Positions 55,436 through 63,522 of a stretch of 64,000 bases of DNA are shown here, one piece after another. A program made the translations under genes and the position numbers. The notes beneath the pieces are model-generated. The model did not search any database. It saw only the letters and a program-made list of their open reading frames with translations, and was not told the DNA's origin. Source of the DNA: Thioalkalivibrio sp. XN8 (GTDB lineage: Bacteria > Pseudomonadota > Gammaproteobacteria > Steroidobacterales > XN24). The stretch is from positions 1 to 64,000 of the forward strand of contig NZ_JAALFH010000034.1 in assembly GCF_011058255.1 (NCBI RefSeq), written 5' to 3'. The stretch's first letter is position 1; each line of letters starts with the position of its first letter.

Positions 55436-57153
55436 ACGGCGCCGGGGCCATGACGGCCGTCGTGGCGCCGCTGCTGGTCGCCGCCGCGCTCGCCGTCCCG
55501 GCGGCCCGACCGGCAGCGCGCCGGCTGGCGCCCTGGGCGCCGCTGCCCGCCGTGTTGCTGCCGCTGTTTGCCGCCGGGACGGTCGACGTGCCCTGGCTGT
55601 TGCTCGGGGCGCGGCTGGGGCTGGACGAAATCGGCCGCGCGCTGCTGCCGCCTACCGCGTTCCTGTGGCTGTGCGCCGGCCTGGCGGTGCCGCATTTCGT
55701 GGGCCCCGAGCGGCGCGACGGCTTCCTTGTATGCTTCCTGGTCGCGATGAGCGGCAACTTCCTCCTGCTGGCGGCGCTGGAGGCGGTTACTTTCTATCTC
55801 GGCTTCGCCCTGATGAGCTTCGCCTCCTACGGGCTCGTGGTGCAGGCCGGCACTGCGCGCGCGCGCCATGCCGGGCGCTACTACATCGTCATGGTGGTGC
55901 TGGGGGAAGTCTGCGTCATCACCGGGCTGATGCTGCTGGCCAGCCGCAGCGCCATCGATTTCGCTGCGATGCGCGCCAGCTTCGCCGGTGGGGCACCGGG
56001 CGCCAATAATCTCGTGCTGGGCCTCCTCCTGGCCGGCTTCGGGATCAAGGCCGGCGTTGCCGGGCTGCATTTCTGGCTGCCGCTGGCCCACCCGGTCGCG
56101 CCGGCGCCGGCCAGTGCCGTGCTGTCCGGGGCCATGATCAAGGCCGGGCTGGTGGCGTGGCTGCGATTCTTCCCCGTCGGGGAGCTGGCGCTGCCGTCCT
56201 GGGGGTTGGCGCTGGCCGCGCTGGGTCTGGGCACAGCCTGTTACGGGGTGCTCGCGGGACTGCCGCAGCGCGAGCCCAAGACCGTCCTGGCGTATTCCAG
56301 CGTCAGCCAGATGGGTCTGATGACCCTGGGCGTCGGCATCGGGCTCGCCTGGCCCGAGCGCTGGCCGCTGGTACAGGCCGCCCTGCTGGTCTACATCGTG
56401 CACCACGGACTGCTGAAGGGCAGCCTGTTCCTCGGCGCCGGCATCGCCCACGAGCCCCTGTCCCCTGGCGCGGCGCGGCTCCTCGCGGCGGGTTTCGTGC
56501 TCGCCGCGGTCTCGATGGCGGGCGGGCCGTGGAGCGGCGGGCTGGTGGCCAAGCTGGGGCTGAAGCATGGCCTGCCCGCGACCGGCGCCTGGCACGACGT
56601 GGTGCCGCCGCTGCTCGTCCTGAGCTCGCTGCTCACGGCGCTGCTGTTGCTGCGGTTCCTCTGGGTGGCGTGGCCGCGCACCGCCGGCGGCCGCGATTCG
56701 CCGCCGGCGCGACTGCTGGCCGGCTGGGCCGTGCTGTTGGCGACGGCCCTGGTCCTGCCATGGTGGCTGGCCGCGGCCGGAACGCGCGCCGGCGCAGTGG
56801 GGCCGTGGGCCGCGCTCGAGGCCGCGTGGCCGCTGCTGGCCGCGCTACTGCTGGCGCTCGGGGTGCTGCGGCTGCCGACGCTGCGGCGCGTCGCCAGCCG
56901 GATCGAGGTGCCGCCCGGCGATCTCGGCATAGCGCTGGAACAAGGGCTGCGGGCCCTCGGCCGGCGCCTGGATCGCGGCCTCGACCGTGTCCGCCAGCAC
57001 GGCAGCGTCTACCGCCAGGCCGGCAGGCTGGCGGCGCTGGTCCCGGCAGCGGCGACTGTCCTCGGACGCGTGGAGGGGCGCCTGAGCGCCTGGTCGATGA
57101 CGGGCCTGCTGCTGCTCGTCGTGGCCATCAGCGCTGCCTGGCTGCTGGGCTGA
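55432..57153 (+). CDS. Long antiporter-like subunit, module 2 (TM5 Glu missing)
   Basis: 573 residues, counterpart of 45104-47680: GFGIKAGVAGLHFWLPLAHP and APASAVLSGAMIKAG are nearly the same in both, with the TM7 and TM8 lysines kept, and Lys in GGLVAKLGLKHG. The TM5 glutamate is replaced: the segment reads FYLGFALMSFASYGLV where the partner has CFETLG. The C-terminal part is a ~70-residue Arg-rich amphipathic region and a last TM (WSMTGLLLLVVAISAAWLL), much shorter than in module 1. Last gene of the Mrp-like region. Confidence 0.88.
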   Translation: MNGAGAMTAVVAPLLVAAALAVPAARPAARRLAPWAPLPAVLLPLFAAGTVDVPWLLLGARLGLDEIGRALLPPTAFLWLCAGLAVPHFVGPERRDGFLVCFLVAMSGNFLLLAALEAVTFYLGFALMSFASYGLVVQAGTARARHAGRYYIVMVVLGEVCVITGLMLLASRSAIDFAAMRASFAGGAPGANNLVLGLLLAGFGIKAGVAGLHFWLPLAHPVAPAPASAVLSGAMIKAGLVAWLRFFPVGELALPSWGLALAALGLGTACYGVLAGLPQREPKTVLAYSSVSQMGLMTLGVGIGLAWPERWPLVQAALLVYIVHHGLLKGSLFLGAGIAHEPLSPGAARLLAAGFVLAAVSMAGGPWSGGLVAKLGLKHGLPATGAWHDVVPPLLVLSSLLTALLLLRFLWVAWPRTAGGRDSPPARLLAGWAVLLATALVLPWWLAAAGTRAGAVGPWAALEAAWPLLAALLLALGVLRLPTLRRVASRIEVPPGDLGIALEQGLRALGRRLDRGLDRVRQHGSVYRQAGRLAALVPAAATVLGRVEGRLSAWSMTGLLLLVVAISAAWLLG

Positions 57154-57233
57154 GGGCCGCGCCCGGCAGGCCGCGGGCGTGACTGCTAGGCTCAGGGTGT
57201 CATGCAACTGACGGCTACGGCCAGGGAGGATTC

Positions 57234-57659
57234 ATGACATCCAGCAAGGGTTTGTTGCTGCCAGTGCTGTGCGCCGCGGTCGCGGCGGCCGGCCTCGCGT
57301 CCGCCGGCTTCGCCGAGCCGCCCGCGGTCGCGGTCGAGATCAGCGTCGAGGCGGCCTATGCCCAGGGCTGCGTCGATTGCCACGACGGCACGGCCGTGGC
57401 GACCGTCGGCGCGCTGCTCGAGGAGCTCGGGCATCCCGACGTCGACGAGGAGACCGAGACGCTGCCCGGCGACTGCGCCGCCTGCCACAGCGAGGAAGGC
57501 GGCATGTGGTTCCTCAGCGAGGTCGCCCACATGTCGCACTACCGTGAGCCGGCCACCAACAGTTTCGTGCAGGACTACGGTGGCGAGTGCCGCCATTGCC
57601 ACCTCATGGACGGGGAAACCGGCGCGGTCAGCGTGAAGTCGGGACCGAAGAACTGGTAA
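57234..57659 (+). CDS. Small periplasmic triheme cytochrome c
   Basis: 141 residues. The signal peptide ends near ASAGFAEP. Three CxxCH heme sites: CVDCH, CAACH and CRHCH, spread across the mature part, with other His (HMSH, GHPD) as possible distal ligands. A small electron-transfer protein of the NapB/multiheme type; no clear family. AGGGAGG lies nine bases before ATG 57234. It follows the Mrp modules by 80 bases and overlaps the convergent Cu-ATPase 3' end by 32 bases. Electron partner unknown. Confidence 0.85.
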   Translation: MTSSKGLLLPVLCAAVAAAGLASAGFAEPPAVAVEISVEAAYAQGCVDCHDGTAVATVGALLEELGHPDVDEETETLPGDCAACHSEEGGMWFLSEVAHMSHYREPATNSFVQDYGGECRHCHLMDGETGAVSVKSGPKNW

Positions 57660-59937
57660 GCCCCGGCGGACGGAAACCGCGCAGCCGCAGCGCGTTGCCG
57701 ACCACGCACAGGCTGGACAGGGCCATGGCGAGCGCGGCCAGCATCGGTGACAGCAGGAGCCCGGTCGCCGGATAGAGCACGCCGGCGGCCACCGGCACCA
57801 GGCTGGCGTTGTAGGCAAACGCCCAGAACAGGTTCTGGCGGATGTTGCGCATGGTCGCGGACGACAGGGCCCGCGCGGTCGGCAGGTGCGCGAGATCGCC
57901 CGACATCAGCACCAGCTGGGCGCTGTCGATGGCGATGTCCGTACCCGTGCCGATGGCGATGCCGACCTCGGCGCGGGCCAGCGCCGGCGCGTCGTTGATG
58001 CCGTCGCCGACGAAGGCGACGCGTCGCCCCTCGGCCTGCAGCCGCCCGATCGACTCCGCCTTGTCGGCCGGCATGAGCTCGGCCTGCCAGTCGTCCACGC
58101 CTGCCGACCGCGCCACCGCGGCTGCCGTGCGCCCATCGTCGCCGGTGAGCATCAGCACCCGCAGCCCGAATCCGCGCAAGGCTGCGACCGCGTCCCGGGC
58201 GCCAGGCTTGAGCGGGTCGGCGACCACCACCAGCGCCGCCAGCCGGCCGTCGAGCGCCACGTACAGCGGCGTGCCGCCCTCGTCTGCCGCGGCCGCCGCC
58301 GCCTCCGCCAGGGGCTCGGGTTCCACGCCCAGCCCGGCCATGAACCGGGCCGCGCCGACCGCAACCTCGCGGCCCGCGACGGTCCCGGTGGCGCCCAGTC
58401 CGGTCTTGCTGCGGAAGCCGTCCGGCGTGGCGAGCTCCAGCCCGCGCCCGCGGGCGCCCGCCACGATCGCCGCGGCGATCGGATGCTCGGAGCGCTGCTC
58501 GACCGAGGCCGCCAGGCGCAGCGCCTCGTCCGCGTCCATGCCGGGCGCGGCCACGACCTGCTCGAGAACCGGCTTGCCCAGCGTCAGCGTGCCGGTCTTG
58601 TCCAGGGCCACGGTGTCGACTTCGCTGAGCAGCTGCAGCGCCTCGCCCTTGCGGAACAGCAGCCCGAGCTCCGCGGCCTTGCCGCTGCCGACCATGATCG
58701 AGGTCGGCGTGGCCAGGCCCATGGCGCAGGGGCAGGCGATGATCAGCACGGCGACGGCATTCACCAGGGCGAAGGTCAGCGCCGGCTGCGGCCCGAGCCA
58801 GAGCCAGGCCAGGAAAGTGAGCAGCGCGATGGCGATGATCACCGGCACGAAGACCTGGGTGACCCGGTCGGCCAGGGCCTGGATCGGCAGCTTCGCGCCC
58901 TGGGCCTGCTCCACCATCCGCACGATCCGCGCCAGCACCGTGTCGGCCCCGACGCGGGTGGCGCGGAAGCTCAGCGCGCCGCTGCCGTTGATGGTGCCGC
59001 CGATGACCTCGTCGCCGGCAGACTTGGCGACGGGCATCGGCTCGCCGCTGACCATCGACTCGTCCAGCCATGATTCGCCCTCGGTCACCTCGCCGTCCAC
59101 CGGCACCTGCTCGCCGGGCCGCAGCAGCACCAGTTCACCCCGTTGCACGCGCTCGACCGGGATCTCCAGCTCCTGGCCATTGCGCCGGACCCGGGCCAGG
59201 CGCGGCTGCAGCGAGACCAGGCGGCGAATGGCGTCGCCGGCGCGGCCGCGCGCGCGGGCCTCGAGGTAGCGGCCGGCGAGGATCAGCGTAATGATCACTG
59301 CCGAGGCCTCGAAATAGACGTTGGCGGTCCCCGCGGGCAGCACCCCGGCGAAGAACACGGCCACCACCGAATAGCCCCAGGCCGCCGAGCTGCCCAGCAT
59401 CACCAGGGAGTTCATGTCCGGCGACCCGCGCCGCAGCGGCGGCCAGCCCGTGCGGTAGAAACGCAGCCCGGGGCCGAACTGGACGGCGGTGGCGAGGACG
59501 AAGTACAGCAGGTGCAGCGGCCGCGTGCCGACGCTTTCGGCCAGGGCGCCGGCCATCCCCGGTACCAGGTGCGCGCCCATCTCCAGTACGAAAATCGGCA
59601 GCGTCAGGATTGCGGCGACCAGGAAGGACCGCAGCAGCCGCTGGATCTCGGCGGCGCGGGTTTCCGCCTCGCGGGCGGCATGCTCCGGCGTGTCGAGCAG
59701 CGGCTCGGCCTCGAAGCCGGCCGATCTTGCCGCCTGCACGGCGGCGCCGGCGTCGCCGCCCGAGATTCGGACGAAGGCGCGCGCGGAGGCGAGGTTGACG
59801 GAGGCCTCGACGACGCCGGGCGCGGCGCGCAGCGCCTTCTCCGCCCGCGCGACGCAGGAGGCGCAATGCAGGCCCCCGAGGCTCAGTATCACCTCCGGGG
59901 CGGCGTCCTCAGGCAGGTTGTCGTCGATGGGCCGCAT
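57628..59937 (-). CDS. copA: Cu+-exporting P1B-type ATPase
   Basis: 769 residues. An N-terminal HMA domain with GLHCASC is followed by eight TM helices. Also seen: the A-domain TEGESWLDESMVSGEP, CPCAMGLATPTS in TM6, the phosphorylated Asp in DKTGTLT, and GDGINDAPA. The late TM residues YN (AFAYNAS) and MALSS, together with CPC, are the Cu+ (P1B-1) signature. It exports copper to the periplasm for detoxification or cuproenzyme assembly. The start lies 34 bases downstream of the DUF2061 stop on the same strand. Confidence 0.94.
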   Translation of the reverse strand: MRPIDDNLPEDAAPEVILSLGGLHCASCVARAEKALRAAPGVVEASVNLASARAFVRISGGDAGAAVQAARSAGFEAEPLLDTPEHAAREAETRAAEIQRLLRSFLVAAILTLPIFVLEMGAHLVPGMAGALAESVGTRPLHLLYFVLATAVQFGPGLRFYRTGWPPLRRGSPDMNSLVMLGSSAAWGYSVVAVFFAGVLPAGTANVYFEASAVIITLILAGRYLEARARGRAGDAIRRLVSLQPRLARVRRNGQELEIPVERVQRGELVLLRPGEQVPVDGEVTEGESWLDESMVSGEPMPVAKSAGDEVIGGTINGSGALSFRATRVGADTVLARIVRMVEQAQGAKLPIQALADRVTQVFVPVIIAIALLTFLAWLWLGPQPALTFALVNAVAVLIIACPCAMGLATPTSIMVGSGKAAELGLLFRKGEALQLLSEVDTVALDKTGTLTLGKPVLEQVVAAPGMDADEALRLAASVEQRSEHPIAAAIVAGARGRGLELATPDGFRSKTGLGATGTVAGREVAVGAARFMAGLGVEPEPLAEAAAAAADEGGTPLYVALDGRLAALVVVADPLKPGARDAVAALRGFGLRVLMLTGDDGRTAAAVARSAGVDDWQAELMPADKAESIGRLQAEGRRVAFVGDGINDAPALARAEVGIAIGTGTDIAIDSAQLVLMSGDLAHLPTARALSSATMRNIRQNLFWAFAYNASLVPVAAGVLYPATGLLLSPMLAALAMALSSLCVVGNALRLRGFRPPGLTSSSVPTSR

Positions 59938-59971
59938 GGGACCCGATTATCTAACGAAAGGAGGGTTGCCG

Positions 59972-60163
59972 CTAAGCCGCGTTGAGGCGCGGCGCGCGCA
60001 GGCGCTCCCAGGCCTTCTCGTGGAAGAAATAGGCCACGGTGTTCAGTGCCGGCTCGATCAACGCCATGGTGCCACCGATGGCGACGCTGCCGGTCAGCGC
60101 AAAGCCGACGCTGAATGCAACCAGGAAGTGCACGACGGCGAAGCTGAATGTCTTGGTCATCAT
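59972..60163 (-). CDS. DUF2061 small membrane protein
   Basis: 63 residues with two TM helices and the conserved VHFLVAFSVGFALTGS and EPALNTVAYFFHEKAWE elements of DUF2061. Function unknown. ATG 60163 is the second of two adjacent Met codons and follows GGAG. Upstream of copA on the same strand, so it may share its transcript. Confidence 0.82.
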   Translation of the reverse strand: MMTKTFSFAVVHFLVAFSVGFALTGSVAIGGTMALIEPALNTVAYFFHEKAWERLRAPRLNAA

Positions 60164-60238
60164 CGGGTCTCCGGGTGACTTTGGGGTCCAGCCTAGAGCC
60201 CGGCATCCGATATGTGAAATGAATTGTTACTCTCAGGT

Positions 60239-60257
60239 CGATAGCCCAAGGCTATCG
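60239..60257. repeat. Small perfect hairpin (8-bp stem, 3-nt loop)
   Basis: CGATAGCC-CAA-GGCTATCG. It overlaps the stop codon of the possible 27-residue ORF on the minus strand. There is no T-run on either side, so a rho-independent terminator is not supported. Confidence 0.45.
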
Positions 60258-60335
60258 GAGGGCATACAGGACAATGGCGACCACGAGCAGCAGCAGGACC
60301 AGCCGGACGGTGCGGATCAGGGTGCGGTAAGTCAT
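60252..60335 (-). CDS. Possible 27-residue single-TM membrane peptide
   Basis: A short frame: MTYRTLIRTVR, then LVLLLLVVAIVLYAL, ending Arg-stop. It has a basic N-terminus and one clear TM helix. The ATG lies 10 bases after the stop of the flavoprotein gene upstream, with GAGGGA placed as a ribosome site between them. No homologue can be named. The clean ribosome site and membrane-peptide layout support it, but so short a frame can occur by chance. Confidence 0.4.
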   Translation of the reverse strand: MTYRTLIRTVRLVLLLLVVAIVLYALR

Positions 60336-60345
60336 GCGGCATCCC

Positions 60346-61773
60346 TCAGTCGTACTTGAAATGCTCGGCGATGATGCGCCTGCTCGGCACCCCGAAGCCG
60401 ACCAGCGTGTGCTCCACGCTGCGCATCATCGGCGGCGGCCCGCAGACAAAGTACAGCCAGCCGGAGCGACGCTCCGGGTCGAGGCAGCCGGCCAGCAAGT
60501 CGCCCGACAGCTGGCCGGCCAGCCCGCGCCACCCCGGCGGCGGCTCGGACAGCACCAGCCGCAGGTCCAGCGGCATCTCCGCCGCCATGGCCTCGAGCTC
60601 GCCGCGGTACAGCACCTGGGCCTCGATCCGGTTGCCGTAGAGCAGGGTCAGCGGCAGCTTCGAGCCGGTTGCCCGCAACTGCCGGAGAATACTCATTACC
60701 GGCGCGAAGCCGACGCCTCCGGCGATGAACACCAGCCGCTCGTGCGGGTCCGCTGGCACCACGAAGTGGCCGTGGGGGCCGTCCAGCCAGGCGCGGGTGC
60801 CGACGGGGACCTCGCCGATCCGGCCCGTGAAGTCGCCGCTCTGCTTGATGCTGAAGCCGACCTCCGGCAGGTCGGCCGGCGCGGAACTGATGGAGAACGG
60901 GTGTTCCGTCAGGCTGAACGGCGAGTGCCCGACGTTCAGCCAGGCGAATTGTCCGGCGAGGAAGTCCATGGCCGCGTCGTGCTCCGGTCGCAGGCGGAGT
61001 TCCCAGGTCCGGGGGGCTACCTGGCGGTTCGCCGTCACCAGGTAGGGCCGGCGATGTTGCAGCAGCGGCTTGACCACGTACACGAACAGCAGGGTCAGCA
61101 GCGCCACGCCGGCCAGCGCGAGCCACAGGCCGGCCAGTGCCGGGTGATCGCTGCGGCTCCCGACGCTGAGGGTGTGATGCAGGCCGAAGCCCGCCGCCAG
61201 CGCGGCGAGGAGCCCGTGACTGGCGCGCCAGGCTTCGTAGCGGCAGGGAAGGCGGTCGCGCCAGAAAGCCATCGGCACCAGCACCAGCAGCAGGAGCCAG
61301 GCAAGCACTCCCGAGCGATATGCCTCGGCGGTGAACAGCCTTGCCAGGAAGGGCAGCACGCGGCCGGGGTCGTCGGCCAGCCGGGGCACCGCATAGGCGA
61401 GGGGGTGCAGCACCAGGAACCCCAGCAGGGCCAGCGCCGCCAGCTGGTGGACGCGCATGGTGATGTCGATGCCGACCTTGCCGGAGAAGGTGCGGAAGCG
61501 GCCGGACAGCACGAATTCGAACCACAGCATGGCCAGGCCGACCAGGGCGAGGCCGGAGCCGAGCTCACGCCAGAAGTTGCGACCGGCCGGGCCGGTCAGC
61601 GCCGCCAGCACCAGGGGCAGGAGCACGACGAGCAGGTACAGGCCCAGCAGCGCGGGACCGTTGAGCCCGCGCAGGATTTGCTGCCTTCGGTTGGAGCCGG
61701 TCGCGGCGATGCGGAAGATCCTGTCCGTCCGTGTTGCAGGACCACGCTGCCGCGCCTGCAGGCCCCGCGTCAA
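60346..61773 (-). CDS. Ferric-reductase-like transmembrane flavoprotein
   Basis: 475 residues. The N-terminal ~230 carry about six TM helices with paired His on helices (MRVHQLAALALLGFLVLHPLAY and SHGLLAALAAGFGLHHTLS, quoted in part), the heme-b ligands of ferric reductase-like proteins. The C-terminal ferredoxin-NADP reductase half has the FAD-binding EHPFSISS, NAD-binding GGVGFAPVMSILR and CGPPPMMRSV. It should pass electrons from NAD(P)H across the membrane to a metal or oxygen. The start is TTG 61773, the only plausible one, and is weakly supported by a ribosome site. Confidence 0.88.
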   Translation of the reverse strand: MTRGLQARQRGPATRTDRIFRIAATGSNRRQQILRGLNGPALLGLYLLVVLLPLVLAALTGPAGRNFWRELGSGLALVGLAMLWFEFVLSGRFRTFSGKVGIDITMRVHQLAALALLGFLVLHPLAYAVPRLADDPGRVLPFLARLFTAEAYRSGVLAWLLLLVLVPMAFWRDRLPCRYEAWRASHGLLAALAAGFGLHHTLSVGSRSDHPALAGLWLALAGVALLTLLFVYVVKPLLQHRRPYLVTANRQVAPRTWELRLRPEHDAAMDFLAGQFAWLNVGHSPFSLTEHPFSISSAPADLPEVGFSIKQSGDFTGRIGEVPVGTRAWLDGPHGHFVVPADPHERLVFIAGGVGFAPVMSILRQLRATGSKLPLTLLYGNRIEAQVLYRGELEAMAAEMPLDLRLVLSEPPPGWRGLAGQLSGDLLAGCLDPERRSGWLYFVCGPPPMMRSVEHTLVGFGVPSRRIIAEHFKYD

Positions 61774-61838
61774 TCGCGGCTTGCCACAGGAACGCCCCGG
61801 TTTGCGCGCTGGTTCTCAGCATGCGCCGGATTCCGCGG

Positions 61839-61844
61839 TAATCT
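61839..61844 (+). promoter_or_regulatory. -10-like hexamer for a leaderless transcript
   Basis: TAATCT, ending six bases before the ATG at 61851, would put transcription start on or at the start codon. No convincing -35 was found. Confidence 0.3.
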
Positions 61845-61850
61845 AGCGCG

Positions 61851-63512
61851 ATGACGCAGCCGCGGATACGCACCCAGGGACTGGTGGTCGGGCTCGTGGC
61901 CGCAGGCCTGGGCGTGCTCCTCCCCGCTGCGCCACTGGCGGCCGCGGACGGCGCGCAAGGCTGCGCCCTGGCGCCGGAGGAGCTCGAGGCGGCGGGCGCG
62001 CGCATCCGGGCGATCACCATCGACAACCAGAACATCTTCGCCGTCGACACGCCGGAAGAAGACAAGGCGCTGTTCCATCTCATGAACCGGCTCCACGTCA
62101 TGACCCGGCCGGAGGTCGTGCGCAACCAGCTGCTGTTCGACGAGGGGGACGCCTACCAGGCCCAGGCGGTGGAGGAATCGGGCCGCATCCTGCGCCGTAC
62201 GAATTACTTGTACGAGGCCCGGATCGAAGTGGTCTACTGCGACACCGAGGCGGTAGACCTGGTGGTCCACACCCGCGACGTCTGGACGCTCAAGCCTGGC
62301 TTCTCGGTGTCCCGGAGCGGCGGCGAGAATCGCGTCGGGCTCGACCTGGAGGACCAGAACTTCCTCGGCACGGGCAGCACCCTGCGCTTCAGCCGGAGCG
62401 TGGACGAGGAACGGCGATCATCCGAGATCGGTTTCTCGGACGCCAATTTCGGCGGTCGCTGGATAGCCGTCGATGCCGCAGTGGCGGACAACAGCGACGG
62501 CCACCTGGCCGCGTTCAGCCTGGCGCGTCCCTTCTATTCCCTGGACACGCGGCGGGCCCTCGGCGGCCGCGTGCTGGACGAAAGGCGCGAAGACCAGGTG
62601 TACGCGCTCGGGGACGAGATCGGCCGTTATCGCCACGACATCGAGTACCTGAACCTCTTCATCGGGCGCTCCGCCGGGCTCCGGGACGGCTGGGTGCAGC
62701 GCTGGATCGCGGGCGCGGTGTACGACCAGCGCGAGTTCGCGAACGTCAACGATTCGCTCGATCCGGCGCTGGTGCCGGAGGACCGCAAGCTGGTCTATCC
62801 CTATATCGAGTACCAGCTGATCGAGGACGATTTCCTGCGCACTGAGAACCTGGACCAGATCCAGCGGGTGGAGGACGTGCGGCTCGGCGCCGACGTCCGC
62901 GTCGGCCTGGGCCTCATCAGCAGCGGGCTGGGCGCCGACCGCAGCGGCGTCAGTTTCCACGCGCGGGCCAGCTGGGGCCAGGGCGATCCGCTCACCCACT
63001 TGTGGAGCTTCGCCACCTCGGCGACCGGCCGGATCGAGGACACCGAGCTGCGCAATGCGGTTTTCGGCGGCACGGCCCGCTGGTACTTCCGGCAGTCGGA
63101 AAGGTGGCTGCTGTTCGCCTCGCTGCACGCCGACGTCGGCGTGGAGCTCGACCTCGACAACCCGATCGAAATCGGCGGCGACGACGGGCTGAGGGGTTAC
63201 CCGCTGCGTTACCAGCGCGGTGAGCGCCGGGCCCAGTTCACCATCGAGCAGCGCTATTTCACCGACTATTACCTGTGGCGCCTGTTTCGCGTCGGCGGGG
63301 CGGTGTTCTTCGACGCCGGCCGCGTCTGGGGCGACGATCCCTTCGGCAGCGAGAATCTCGGCCTGCTGCGCGACGTGGGCTTCGGGCTGCGGCTGGGCAG
63401 CACCCGCTCGAGCATCGGCAAGATGATCCACATCGACGTGGCCTTTCCGCTGGACGGGGACGACTCCATCGACAGCGTCCAGTTCCTGGTCGAGGGCAAG
63501 CGCAGCTTCTGA
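61851..63512 (+). CDS. BamA/TamA-family outer-membrane protein, single POTRA-like domain
   Basis: 553 residues with a signal peptide (PLAAADGAQ). One POTRA-like domain spans about residues 50-135 (IRAITIDNQNIFAV, then RILRRTNYLYEARIEVVY, then VDLVVHTRDVWTL). The rest is a 16-strand-type barrel containing the lid-lock motif LRGYPLRYQRGE and ending in Phe. TamA has three POTRA domains and BamA five, so this is a shorter relative. It is convergent with tamB, 10 bases apart. It may function with TamB or be a separate Omp85-like protein. Confidence 0.85.
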   Translation: MTQPRIRTQGLVVGLVAAGLGVLLPAAPLAAADGAQGCALAPEELEAAGARIRAITIDNQNIFAVDTPEEDKALFHLMNRLHVMTRPEVVRNQLLFDEGDAYQAQAVEESGRILRRTNYLYEARIEVVYCDTEAVDLVVHTRDVWTLKPGFSVSRSGGENRVGLDLEDQNFLGTGSTLRFSRSVDEERRSSEIGFSDANFGGRWIAVDAAVADNSDGHLAAFSLARPFYSLDTRRALGGRVLDERREDQVYALGDEIGRYRHDIEYLNLFIGRSAGLRDGWVQRWIAGAVYDQREFANVNDSLDPALVPEDRKLVYPYIEYQLIEDDFLRTENLDQIQRVEDVRLGADVRVGLGLISSGLGADRSGVSFHARASWGQGDPLTHLWSFATSATGRIEDTELRNAVFGGTARWYFRQSERWLLFASLHADVGVELDLDNPIEIGGDDGLRGYPLRYQRGERRAQFTIEQRYFTDYYLWRLFRVGGAVFFDAGRVWGDDPFGSENLGLLRDVGFGLRLGSTRSSIGKMIHIDVAFPLDGDDSIDSVQFLVEGKRSF

Positions 63513-63522
63513 AGCGGCCCGG

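Noticed and set aside
38210-57153. Complex I, formate hydrogenlyase or membrane hydrogenase operon
   Set aside because: No NuoBCD/EFG/I/H, hydrogenase large or small subunit, or ferredoxin genes are present anywhere in the window; the E-F-G-B-C set is Mrp/Mbh-type.
42130-57153. DAB-type inorganic carbon uptake system
   Set aside because: A DabB-like subunit could be argued for some antiporter-like genes, but the required DabA (DUF2309) partner is not in the window.
60239-60257. Rho-independent terminator
   Set aside because: The hairpin is perfect but short, and there is no T-run on either strand.
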